NCBI GenBank assembly: GCA_038562375.1
Contig: JBCFAY010000001.1
Span: 242,792-306,791, forward strand
Direction: 5' to 3'
Length of the DNA: 64,000 nt
From: JBCFAY01 sp038562375
GTDB lineage: Bacteria; Bacillota; Clostridia; Christensenellales; CAG-138
Shown in pieces: positions 18,938-27,520 of the stretch. A model generated the notes under the pieces. The model saw nothing but the letters and a program-made list of their open reading frames with translations. It made no database searches and was not told the DNA's origin. The position numbers and the translations under genes are program-made. How positions within the stretch are numbered: the first letter of the stretch is position 1; every line of letters begins with the position of its first letter.

Positions 18938-20116
18938 TTACCGCCCCGGATCATCCATCCGGGTCAGTTTAAACGTGACAAAGCTCCCGATCACTGAGAA
19001 GACCACCGTCGTGAGCATCCCTACCGTGATGCCCGCCAGCGCCGCAATGGCGCCGATCGCGGGTGGAATCAGGATGAACCCGATATAGAGCACGAAGATG
19101 ACCATCGTGCTGCCGAGGGAAGTGTTCTCGATCTGCCAGCTGCAACTCATGTCGAGCAGCATCGGCAGCACCGCGCCCTCGACGATGCCCGCAAGCCCGC
19201 AGCAGAGCATCATCACAAAGCCGTTCCCCGACGCAAGGCCCGCGCCGAGTATCAGCGTGGTCGCGACAAATCCGAACACGACGATCTTCGAGCGCGCGAT
19301 GCCGAAGCGCGGGGCGATAAAACGGGAAACCGTGATACCGATCCAGTATAAGGAAAGCGCGAGCGCGCCGTACTGCGGCGTTCCCAGGAATTCGGAGATA
19401 TAGCGCATCGACCAGCCGGTGATGGCGATCTGGTGCGCGCCGTACAGGAAAGCGGCCAGCAGCAAAAGCCGCTTGCGTTTTTCCATCAGGAACGAGCGCA
19501 CATCGCTCCAGCGCATCCGCGCCGCAGGCTTTGAAACCTGCACCTTGCTGCGCATAATCGGCGCGCCGCATACGGCGTAGACGATTAAGCCCAAAAACGC
19601 AAGCCCCGCAATCACGAAGAGCGTCTGATTCCATTCAAGCCCGGCATTGACGAGGGAACTGAGCAGTATCGGGCCGACAAGCCCGCCGATCCCGTAAATG
19701 CCGTGCAGAAGATTCATATAAACTGCGGAACGGCGCTGATACAGATCCGCCATCAGCGAAGAGCTGGTCGAATCCTCGAATCCGAACGCCACTCCATACA
19801 GCGCGTAGCTGATGAGCAGTACCACAAACGGCGGTTTGCTCCCTAGCGTAAGAAAGACGACCGGTACGGCGACGGCTGTAATCATGATGATCACGCTCTT
19901 ATGTACCCTGCCGACCAAAATGCCGATGAGCAGCAGCGCCGTTATGCCGCCGATGCTCTGAAAGGCGCTTGTCAGTCCCTGCGCGGAGGATTGAAGGCCG
20001 TAATAGTCGATATAATTTGTCAGCATCACGCCCTGCGTGGATGAGCAAACAGCGCCGATAAACATCAGAAACAGCAGGCTAATGGTATATGCGCGTTTGC
20101 GTTTTTGCTCAATCAT
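18938..20116 (-). CDS. MFS transporter
   Basis: A 392-residue protein with about twelve hydrophobic helices and a central charged loop (near residues 195-215), the major facilitator layout. The loop between helices 2 and 3 reads GILVGRVHKS, a variant of the GxxxDRxGR motif without the Asp. Probably a proton- or sodium-coupled importer or exporter of a small molecule; the substrate is unknown. Start at ATG 20116 after GGGAGGATTCCG. A perfect palindrome (20134-20151) immediately upstream suggests a dedicated repressor. Confidence 0.85.
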   Translation of the reverse strand: MIEQKRKRAYTISLLFLMFIGAVCSSTQGVMLTNYIDYYGLQSSAQGLTSAFQSIGGITALLLIGILVGRVHKSVIIMITAVAVPVVFLTLGSKPPFVVLLISYALYGVAFGFEDSTSSSLMADLYQRRSAVYMNLLHGIYGIGGLVGPILLSSLVNAGLEWNQTLFVIAGLAFLGLIVYAVCGAPIMRSKVQVSKPAARMRWSDVRSFLMEKRKRLLLLAAFLYGAHQIAITGWSMRYISEFLGTPQYGALALSLYWIGITVSRFIAPRFGIARSKIVVFGFVATTLILGAGLASGNGFVMMLCCGLAGIVEGAVLPMLLDMSCSWQIENTSLGSTMVIFVLYIGFILIPPAIGAIAALAGITVGMLTTVVFSVIGSFVTFKLTRMDDPGR

Positions 20117-20133
20117 CGGAATCCTCCCACGGC

Positions 20134-20151
20134 GCTGTAATCAATTACAGC
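20134..20151. promoter_or_regulatory. palindromic operator candidate upstream of the MFS gene
   Basis: GCTGTAAT-CA-ATTACAGC: eight-base perfect arms with a two-base centre, about 18 bases upstream of the start codon and next to the ribosome binding site. Shape fits a dimeric repressor (TetR/GntR/MarR size), but the regulator is not in the neighbourhood. Confidence 0.55.
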
Positions 20152-20816
20152 AACTCTTCTAATGTTCACCTAATACGAGTCTCCTGTCAATCGTTTTTAT
20201 AAAAATACAATGTATTCGACCGTACAGTAATATGCACGGCACGAAGCGGTATTGCTCGGTGAAACGCCATCCGTAAAAGCCGGCCGACGGATGCGTTCGC
20301 CCGCGCAGCGCGTTCAATGCATGCGGTATACCACTAGCGCGGAAAGCCACGGTTGCCGATTGTGCGATAAAAAACAGGTCAAGAAATACCCGATGCTGTT
20401 TCTAAGCTCATATATGAATATGCGGATAAAAAAAGGCAGAGCGACGAAAGGGAAACATCCTGCTTTCGCCTTGCTGCGCAGTTCACCGGCATTCGCCGTA
20501 ATGCGTGCGAACTCGACCCGCGCCGGGAAGAAATCTCGTTCGCAAAATCAGGCTCGCACGTCAAGCAAGCAAAAAGTAAGTCGAATTATAGTACGTAGAT
20601 TTACTACTTTGTCGACACCATAAAAAGAGACGCATCATTTGAAAATACAAAATGTCTCACTAAATCAGCGGCAGAGCAGACAAAAGGACGATCCATCGCC
20701 CGATATCGTCATTTTGCAATGGCGATACTGCCCTAGCGGATGAACGTCCTGTGTCTGTCGATCCCTTCTCCGGTTGAAATATTTCCTCGTCGCCCTTATC
20801 CTTTGCCCAAACTTGT
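20152..20816. other. intergenic region without a recognisable gene
   Basis: About 665 bases between the MFS gene and the glycosyltransferase gene, both on the minus strand. Open frames on either strand are short, basic and lack ribosome binding sites. Apart from the MFS promoter, which should lie here, I see nothing I can name. Confidence 0.4.
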
Positions 20817-22817
20817 TTAAATCGATACGGCTGCCCGGCGGCATTCCTCCGAAGCACGCGCATCCTCGTCCTGCGCGTTTTTAAACGCCCCGTATCCGCT
20901 CTTCTGCCGATTGAAAATGAATTGGACGACATCGATATACTGCTGCGTATTGAGCTGCCGATACCGGAATGCGACAAAACGCGTGGCATATTCTGCGCGC
21001 ACGACCGTCAGCGGGATCGGCTCCGCGCCTTTACGCAGCACAAGGGACAGTTCCCGTTTTAAGAGAAAGAACATCTCGTCGTCCGTGTGCACCGTAAGAG
21101 CGCAGCCTGTTTCCGACATATCGATGGCGGTCGCCGGATAATAATCGCTGTTTTCGGAAAGCACCGTGACCGGTGCATCCACAGAAAGCCGCTCGCTGTT
21201 GCGAAAACGGGGCTTCTCAAAGCAGACGAAAATGTTCAGCACCAACCCGTAGAGGTTATATACGATCCAAAACAGGTTCAACACGTAGACAGGGATCATG
21301 TAGGCCGCGTCATGATGCGCTTTAGTGATGCCCAACAGCAGAGCCGCAAAGCTCGCCATCGCCAGAAGGATATGGGGGAATGCCATCTTGTGCGAGAAGA
21401 TGCGTTTTCGGCGGGATTGGCCTTTCGGCGTAACCCGAAACTTCAGCTTAAAGGAAAACAGCAGTTCCAGCGCGGCGGACAGCGCCATGCGGGGTGCCAT
21501 CGCCGTTTCGTAGATATGCGCCCAGCCGAGGTTCCTGCTCTTATACGAGAACATCCGTATCATGAGTAAGGACATGACAAATGTCGGAACGAACATCAGC
21601 AGCATCGTATAAAAATCGGAAAAGAAGATCGGGATGCCCGTCAGGAGGAACAGGATCGGGCAAACGATATAGACGAGCTTCTGCAGCCCGAAGAACCAAT
21701 AGATGATCCCGTCGAAATACAGCATCCGCTGCATAAGGGTTAAGCCTTTGCGGGTAAGCGGCTTATACCGCTTGAGCACCTGGATGTTTCCGCGGCCCCA
21801 CCGTTCGTGCTGTGAAACATAGTCCGCGAACGATTCGGCGGAAAGCCCGACCGCAAGCACTTCGTCCACGGTGACGCCGGAATAACCGTGGGACTGCAGC
21901 ACAAGGCTCGTCGCGATGTCCTCTGTGATGGATTCGATGGGAATAAGCCCGATCTCGTCGATGCAGGAGCGCCGGAACAGCCCGTTGGAGCCGACAAACA
22001 GCGTGGCGTCGTACGCCGCGCGGCGCGGCTGGATCTCGCGCATGAAATAATCCTGCTCGTTCGGGATGCTGTCGTTAAAGGAAAGATTGTATTGGAACGG
22101 ATCGGGGGTATAAAAGACCTGCGGCGCCTGCACGAACGCGATCTTATCCGATGTAAAGCAGCCGATCGTGCGCTGCAAAAAATGTGAGCGGACGACAACG
22201 TCCGCGTCGAGTATAAGGAAAAACTCGCTTTTCGCGGCGGTTTTCAGGCAGTTGTTGAGGTTCCCGGCTTTCGCGTGGGCGTTGTCCGGGCGGGTAACCC
22301 ACTCAGCGCCGAAGCGCTTGGCGATCCGACGGATCTCCTCGCGCCTGCCGTCGTCGCAGACGTATACGTGCAGCTTCTCCTTGGGATACTGCATCGCAAC
22401 CGCCGCGGCCACCGTTTTTTCAATGACCTTTGCGGGCTCATTGTAAATGCAGATCAGCACGTCCACGTCCGGCAGCGTTTCCGGAAGGATATTTTGGGCG
22501 CGGAACGGCTCCCTTAGATACAGGATGCGATGCATCGCGGCCTGAAAAGCGCCCAGCATTTCCGCGCAGAGCAGCAGTATACCGGCGATCAATCCGATCG
22601 TATTGCCCACCGGGAGCGTGAAAAACGCGCGCCAGGCAATATAGGCGATCTGCATCGCAATCGAAAGCACGATAAATAGTTTTTTCCATCCGTTGGAATG
22701 CTTTGCAAGAACATAAAAGAATACGACGAAAAACAGTACGACCGCAAGAAGATAGAGCTTTCCCGATATGCTTTTGCTGCCGATAAAAGAAAAGAAATCA
22801 AATCCGCTGAACTTCAT
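20817..22817 (-). CDS. cellulose-synthase-like family 2 glycosyltransferase with PilZ domain
   Basis: A 666-residue membrane glycosyltransferase. Two to four N-terminal helices precede the catalytic domain: CDDG (154-157), LILDADVVV (DAD at 204-206), SITED (TED, 298-300) and QHERWGRGN (the QxxRW motif, 336-340). Several membrane helices follow, and from about residue 555 a PilZ domain with paired arginines (FRNSERLSVDAP) and DMSETG, the usual cyclic-di-GMP-binding spelling. This is the BcsA architecture, so it should polymerise a beta-glucan-type exopolysaccharide through the membrane under cyclic-di-GMP control. No bcsB, bcsZ or deacetylase gene adjoins it. The polymer is not determined. Confidence 0.9.
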   Translation of the reverse strand: MKFSGFDFFSFIGSKSISGKLYLLAVVLFFVVFFYVLAKHSNGWKKLFIVLSIAMQIAYIAWRAFFTLPVGNTIGLIAGILLLCAEMLGAFQAAMHRILYLREPFRAQNILPETLPDVDVLICIYNEPAKVIEKTVAAAVAMQYPKEKLHVYVCDDGRREEIRRIAKRFGAEWVTRPDNAHAKAGNLNNCLKTAAKSEFFLILDADVVVRSHFLQRTIGCFTSDKIAFVQAPQVFYTPDPFQYNLSFNDSIPNEQDYFMREIQPRRAAYDATLFVGSNGLFRRSCIDEIGLIPIESITEDIATSLVLQSHGYSGVTVDEVLAVGLSAESFADYVSQHERWGRGNIQVLKRYKPLTRKGLTLMQRMLYFDGIIYWFFGLQKLVYIVCPILFLLTGIPIFFSDFYTMLLMFVPTFVMSLLMIRMFSYKSRNLGWAHIYETAMAPRMALSAALELLFSFKLKFRVTPKGQSRRKRIFSHKMAFPHILLAMASFAALLLGITKAHHDAAYMIPVYVLNLFWIVYNLYGLVLNIFVCFEKPRFRNSERLSVDAPVTVLSENSDYYPATAIDMSETGCALTVHTDDEMFFLLKRELSLVLRKGAEPIPLTVVRAEYATRFVAFRYRQLNTQQYIDVVQFIFNRQKSGYGAFKNAQDEDARASEECRRAAVSI

Positions 22818-23474
22818 CTATTGTACCTGCCCAAAACGTGTTACCACGTATATCGGCATTCTGAAGATGAATATTAATACCGGAATTGCATTGCGATCGG
22901 TCCCGTTCCCGGATGGTTTTCGCGCGTCATGACAAGGCGGAGACGGGCTTCCCGGCAATAAAAAGGGCATACGGCATGCAAGAAGGCGCAGAAAAAACAA
23001 AAAATTTTTTTCGGAAAAAGGTCGATCAAGAAGAAGGGCTGAAAGGGCCAAAAATAAATGTGTCCTTATTTGCGCGTTCCACGATGGAAAGGTCAAAGGC
23101 AGACAAAGTCATTCAGCAGGAAAGCCTTCGAGGTATCGCAACAATGTTCCGCTTCGCTCTCGCCGCGCCTTGTTTCCGGCGCAACAAAACCCGCTGCGCC
23201 TAGCTTTTTCGGGAGAAACGACCCGGTTTCAGGCGGACCGGCGTCCTCCGGCCGCTTGTCTTTTGCGCGCTCTTGCCTGAAGCTCCCCCGCAGTTGCCCG
23301 TCGCGTCCACCCGACGCAAGGTAATGCCCCGCGGCGTTCGCACAGGTCGCCGTGCAGCGGCGGTTCTCTTGCGCACGGGCGGCCCGCGCCGGACTTGTCA
23401 ACGGGAGGCCGACGCTCTTTGCATCGGCCTTCCTCGAATCTTTATATGCGTACAGCCGCGTTTGAGGGAAGCGT
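22818..23474. other. intergenic region, nothing recognised
   Basis: About 660 bases between the glycosyltransferase start and the end of the enamidase pseudogene. Reading frames are short or biased (Arg/Ala-rich antisense-like) and have no ribosome binding sites. It presumably holds the glycosyltransferase promoter. No clear repeats were found. Confidence 0.4.
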
Positions 23475-24696
23475 TCAGAGCATCGGCGGATTGTATAGAA
23501 ATTCATGTATGTCCTTTGGCGCATACGCCGCGCCGTTGATGCTGCACACCCTGCGCGTCGCGCGCGTATCCCTGCCGCGCGAAGCGCGGATCCTTCCGTC
23601 CGCAACCACAAGAGAACAGCCGAACAGATCCCCCACCTCGATCGCCGAAAGCGCATCCTCGCCCTCGCAGCCCGGCGGCGCGTCGATCACCACCAGATCC
23701 GCTTCCCTGCCCGCCCGTATCTCGCCGACGCTGAGGCCGTAAAGGCGCGCGGTATTTCCCGTAGCCATGGCGATCGCCTGCGGCGCGGGAATGCCCGCGA
23801 GCGACGCCGCCTTTACGATCGCCTTGTTCATCGCCCCGGGCAGGCTGCACGCGCCCGTGGGCGCGTCGCTTCCGAACACCACGCGGTGAAGCTCTTTGCG
23901 GCTTGCAAGGTATTCAAGCGTTTTGATGAACTTGACCGCGTTGCCTTCCGGGATCAATTCGATGCCCGCCCGGCTTTGGTCGATCACCGTCTTGATCTCT
24001 TCCCAGCTCGAGCTTGTGGTGCCGCCGTTGACGTGCGCGACTTTATCCGGCTCCAGCTCGATGATGTCGCCCGCTTTAAGCCATGCGGAACCCGGGATGG
24101 ACGGCGGCGCCAAATGCACGCAGATGAAGAACCCGCAGCGTTTGAGGAGTTTGACCATGGGCTTGAGCTTTTCCATATCGCTGAGGCCGCCCCGCCGATC
24201 TCGGCGACAAGCCATACCCCGGCCTCCCGCAGCTCTTCAAAATCACGCTCGGCGAACCCTTCGGCGAGCAACAGGGCACCCGCGTGCAGTTTAAGCCCGC
24301 CGCCCGGCCGGAATCTCTCAAATACGCGGCGCGCAAAAACGGCTTCGGCCTTGATGCCGGCGGCATCGCCGAAAAAGCGCGGATAACCGGGGCCCTGCTC
24401 GCCTCGGAGATCATCGTTATGGTGCCGTTGAAAACGCCTCTTCGAGCATGCCCGCCGTATGCGTACAGGCGTTATAATCCTCCACACCGTTGTGGACGTG
24501 GGCGTCGATAAGTCCGCGGATGAGCGTTTGACCCGCCGCGTCCACAAGCGTTTCATACGTATGCTCGCGCAGCTGTTCAAACCTGCCCACGGCCGCGATC
24601 CTGCCCTACGCCACTGCGACCGCGTCCACGCCCTCGATGACGCCGCCCTCGATATTGCCGCTGACCAGCGCACCGATGTTATGAATAAGCAACTCC
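23475..24696 (-). pseudogene. enamidase-like amidohydrolase, inactivated
   Basis: A homologue of the intact gene at 45611-46846, broken in at least three places. It begins with TTG after GGAGG near 24696. The first frame (LLIHNIGALVSG through LIDAHVHNGVEDYNAC) has an in-frame TAG at 24608-24606, then is lost near 24420. The middle segment (GPGYPRF, LKLHAGALLLAEGF, LVAEIGG) is in a second frame to about 24190. The C-terminal 240 residues (CVHLAPPSIPGSAWLKAGD, VVFGSDAPTGAC) are in a third. It is the last gene of locus A, behind the creatininase gene. Sequencing error could explain one lesion but hardly all three. Confidence 0.8.
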
Positions 24697-24710
24697 AAGC
24701 TCCATCCTCC

Positions 24711-25460
24711 TCAGGCTTTTTTTCCGTCGCAATGGGCAATCAGCAGTTCCTTGAGCCTCTGTACCGCGAACGCGTAGAAGGCCTGCCCTTTTTGCGGCGT
24801 CGCAAGAGTCGCGTCGCCGATCACGCCCGTCTCGCTCAATTCCCTGGTCATCCACAGATCGGGGATGCTCGAGAGCGCGCTTTTGAGCGTATGCGGCGGG
24901 AAGTCAAGATGCACCAGTTCGGGCCTTAACACCTGGAGAATGGAGGTCTCGTATTCGCCGCCGTGGATGTCGACGCCCGTCCCTTGTGTCACGCGCGGCA
25001 TACCGCCGAAGAATTTGCTGCCGTAAACGTCCAGAAGACGCACGCCGCAGCAGAACCGCTCCCTGATTTCCCGGCCGATGCCCGAGAGGAACGGCGTATT
25101 GCCGCCGTGGGAATTCACGAGGATAAAGTCCTTAAAGCCATGGCGCGCAAGCGAGCCCAAGAGATCCATGATCAGCGCCGCGGCCGTGGCGCACGAGAGG
25201 CTCAGCGTGCCCGGGAAGTCCAGGTGCTCGGGGCTGATCCCTACCGGTATGAGCGGCATCAGGACGAACCGGCGGCCGTACTCCGCCTGCGTCTTGACAA
25301 GGCCTTCGAGCATGCCTTCCAATATCGCCGTATCCGTACTCACCGGCAGATGATAGCCGTGCTGCTCCGTCGATGCGATCGGAAGCAGGAATGTGGTGTT
25401 CGCGCGCTCCAGCGCATCCACTTCCTTCCAGCTCAGTTCCTGCAATTTCAGCATTCGCAT
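24711..25460 (-). CDS. creatininase family protein
   Basis: A 249-residue creatininase-fold hydrolase. Metal-site motifs: ASTEQHGYHLPVSTD (Glu, His and Asp ligands, near 30-45), LVNSHGGNT near 120 and IHGGEYETS near 175. Family members open cyclic amides or cleave formamides (creatinine, 3-hydroxyisonicotinamide-type and pyrroloquinoline precursors). The specific substrate is not readable from sequence. Start at 25460, 11 bases after the permease stop, preceded by AGGGGG. It sits between a BMP-type importer and the dead enamidase gene, so it probably processes the imported compound. Only distantly similar to the creatininase at 43704. Confidence 0.87.
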   Translation of the reverse strand: MRMLKLQELSWKEVDALERANTTFLLPIASTEQHGYHLPVSTDTAILEGMLEGLVKTQAEYGRRFVLMPLIPVGISPEHLDFPGTLSLSCATAAALIMDLLGSLARHGFKDFILVNSHGGNTPFLSGIGREIRERFCCGVRLLDVYGSKFFGGMPRVTQGTGVDIHGGEYETSILQVLRPELVHLDFPPHTLKSALSSIPDLWMTRELSETGVIGDATLATPQKGQAFYAFAVQRLKELLIAHCDGKKA

Positions 25461-25471
25461 ACCCGAACCCC

Positions 25472-26416
25472 CTAAAGCTGTTCTTTGATATAGGGCTTGC
25501 CCGTAAAGGCGGGCCCCTTGACGTTCCTGCCCGTGAACATCATCGCAAGGAGCGTGAACACATAGGGCAGCATGATCAAAAACTGGTAGGGCACGCTGAA
25601 CCCGAGCGCCTGGAGCCTTAGCTGCAGCGCGTCCATGAGCCCGAAGAACAGCGCCGCGCCGAATCCCGCCAGCGGGTTCCATCGGCCGAAGATTACGATC
25701 GAGAGCGCGATAAAGCCGCGGCTCGCGGTCATGGAATCCGCGAACATCCCCACGAGCACCAGCGTGAGAAACGCTCCGCCGAGGCCGCTCATCACCCCGC
25801 TGATGAGCGTGGTGGCATACCGCATGCGCCGCACGTTCACACCCATGGTCTCGGCGGCCCTCGGGTACTCGCCGCAGGCGCGCAGCCTCAGGCCGAACGT
25901 CGTCCTAAAGATGATGATATAGCTTGCAGCCGCCAAAATGTAACACAAATACACCACGACGCTGTGATTGAAGAAGACGGGCCCGAGGATCGGGATGTCC
26001 TTTAATAGCGGGATGGGGATGTTCTGCAGCTTCACCACGAACGTCGGCGTGGTCTGCACCCCGCAGGCGAGCCAGTAGCCGAAGCTCGTGGCGCCGGTCG
26101 CGAACATGTTGAGCGCGATGCCGGTAAGCGTCTGGTTGGCGTTGAGCGCGATCGCCGAGACGGCAAGGACAAAAGAGATGAGCACGCCGCCCAATATCCC
26201 GCAGAGCATCCCTATGACGAGGTTATTGCTGTAGTACATGCCGATAAACCCGCAAAAGGCGCCCATGAGCATCTCGCCCTCCAGGCATATGCTCAGGATG
26301 CCCGAGCGTTCCGCATAAATCGCGCCGATCGTGGTCAGCGCGATGGGCACGCCGGTGCGAACCGCGGCGGTGAGCAGCGCAACGATGAATTCGAGCGTCA
26401 AGATATCCTGCAGCAT
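25472..26416 (-). CDS. BMP-type ABC importer permease (second subunit)
   Basis: A 314-residue permease of the branched-chain/BPD_transp_2 family, with about eight to nine helices. Conserved elements: TIGAIYAERSGILSICLEGEMLMGAFCG, ALNANQTLTGIALNMFATG and RACGEYPRAAETMGVNV. This is the spelling of the nucleoside-type importers that work with BmpA-like lipoproteins (YufQ/NupQ class). Good AAGGAGGTGCGAAT before ATG. It pairs with the permease at 26429-27520, 12 bases upstream. Confidence 0.93.
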   Translation of the reverse strand: MLQDILTLEFIVALLTAAVRTGVPIALTTIGAIYAERSGILSICLEGEMLMGAFCGFIGMYYSNNLVIGMLCGILGGVLISFVLAVSAIALNANQTLTGIALNMFATGATSFGYWLACGVQTTPTFVVKLQNIPIPLLKDIPILGPVFFNHSVVVYLCYILAAASYIIIFRTTFGLRLRACGEYPRAAETMGVNVRRMRYATTLISGVMSGLGGAFLTLVLVGMFADSMTASRGFIALSIVIFGRWNPLAGFGAALFFGLMDALQLRLQALGFSVPYQFLIMLPYVFTLLAMMFTGRNVKGPAFTGKPYIKEQL

Positions 26417-26428
26417 ATTCGCACCTCC

Positions 26429-27520
26429 TTAAACGGACTGCCGTTTCATGCGCAAGAGTTTTATCCTGTCGATCTTCGCGGCAAAGAGCGCTTTGATGCC
26501 GGGGCTGATCATCATAAAGAGGATGATGATGCCCTGGGTAATGTTTACAATCGACGCAGGGATCTGCATCTTCACCTGCATGAAGTTCGCGCCGACTTTG
26601 AGCGCGCCGAAAAAGGCGCTGGAGAGGATGAGCGCGAGGGGGTTGTTGCCCGCGAGCAGCGCCGCCGAAATGCCGAGATAACCGTAGCCAGAAGCGATGC
26701 CGTCGAGCACGCGGAAGTGCACCCCGTAGATCTCGATCATGCCCGCAAGCCCCGCGAACGCGCCCGCGACAAACATCAGCCAGAAAGCGTACCGATCGGA
26801 GCGCACCCCCGCGTATGCCGCCGCTTTGGGCGCCTGCCCCAGCGCGCGGATGCGGTATCCCACGACCGTATTTTTAAGCAGAAAGTACACGATAAACGCA
26901 AATGTGAGCGCGACGACAAACCCGAAATTGGCGCGCATGCCGGGCATGAACTTTGCAAGCTCGAACGCTTTTGGAACCGGCGCCGTCTGCGGCAGGTAGG
27001 AATCGGCGCCCTTGAACGGGCCTTCCACAAAGAAAGTCAAAAGATTTGCGGCGATATAGTTGAGCATGATCGTCACGATGATGGTGGACATGCCGAAGCG
27101 CATTTTCAAAAACCCGGCGATTCCGCCCCAGATTCCCCCGGCGAGAACCGCCGTGAATATGACCATCGGATAAAGCAACGCGTTGGGAAGGATGCCCTTG
27201 AACGTAATGCCGACCATAGCCGAAAATAATCCGCCCATGATCAGCTGCCCGTCGCCGCCGAGATTGGAATGGCCGCCCGAGAGGGAAATACATACCCCCA
27301 AGCCCACCAGTATGATGGGCGTCGCCTTGAGCAGTACGTCCCCGATGCCGGAGATGCTCCCGAACGCGCCGCGGAACATCGCCGCAAAGGCGCTCATTGG
27401 GTTCACTCCGGCAGGTAAAATGAACAGCGCCGCGACCAGCAATGCGGCGAGCACGGAGCCCAAAATGATCAGCAGACGCTCCAGCGCGTTTTTCAGTTCA
27501 ATCCTCGTGATCCTTCGCAC
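26429..27520 (-). CDS. BMP-type ABC importer permease (first subunit)
   Basis: A 363-residue permease (YufP/NupP class). Features: SLSGGHSNLGGDGQLIMGGLF, TIIVTIMLNYIAANL, RIRALGQAPKAAAYAGV. About ten helices. The GTG at 27520 was chosen because it follows AAGGGGG and starts at the family's usual N terminus. An ATG far upstream would lie deep inside the ATPase gene. It overlaps the ATPase gene by 23 bases, so the two are coupled. Confidence 0.92.
   Translation of the reverse strand: MRRITRIELKNALERLLIILGSVLAALLVAALFILPAGVNPMSAFAAMFRGAFGSISGIGDVLLKATPIILVGLGVCISLSGGHSNLGGDGQLIMGGLFSAMVGITFKGILPNALLYPMVIFTAVLAGGIWGGIAGFLKMRFGMSTIIVTIMLNYIAANLLTFFVEGPFKGADSYLPQTAPVPKAFELAKFMPGMRANFGFVVALTFAFIVYFLLKNTVVGYRIRALGQAPKAAAYAGVRSDRYAFWLMFVAGAFAGLAGMIEIYGVHFRVLDGIASGYGYLGISAALLAGNNPLALILSSAFFGALKVGANFMQVKMQIPASIVNITQGIIILFMMISPGIKALFAAKIDRIKLLRMKRQSV

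Noticed and set aside
20252..20623. Plus-strand frame of about 120 codons
   Set aside because: Ser/Arg/Thr-rich, no ribosome binding site, no credible domain.
24711..25682. Longer creatininase reading starting inside the permease gene
   Set aside because: The extra N terminus is an out-of-frame translation of the permease's 3' end; the conserved family start is at 25460.
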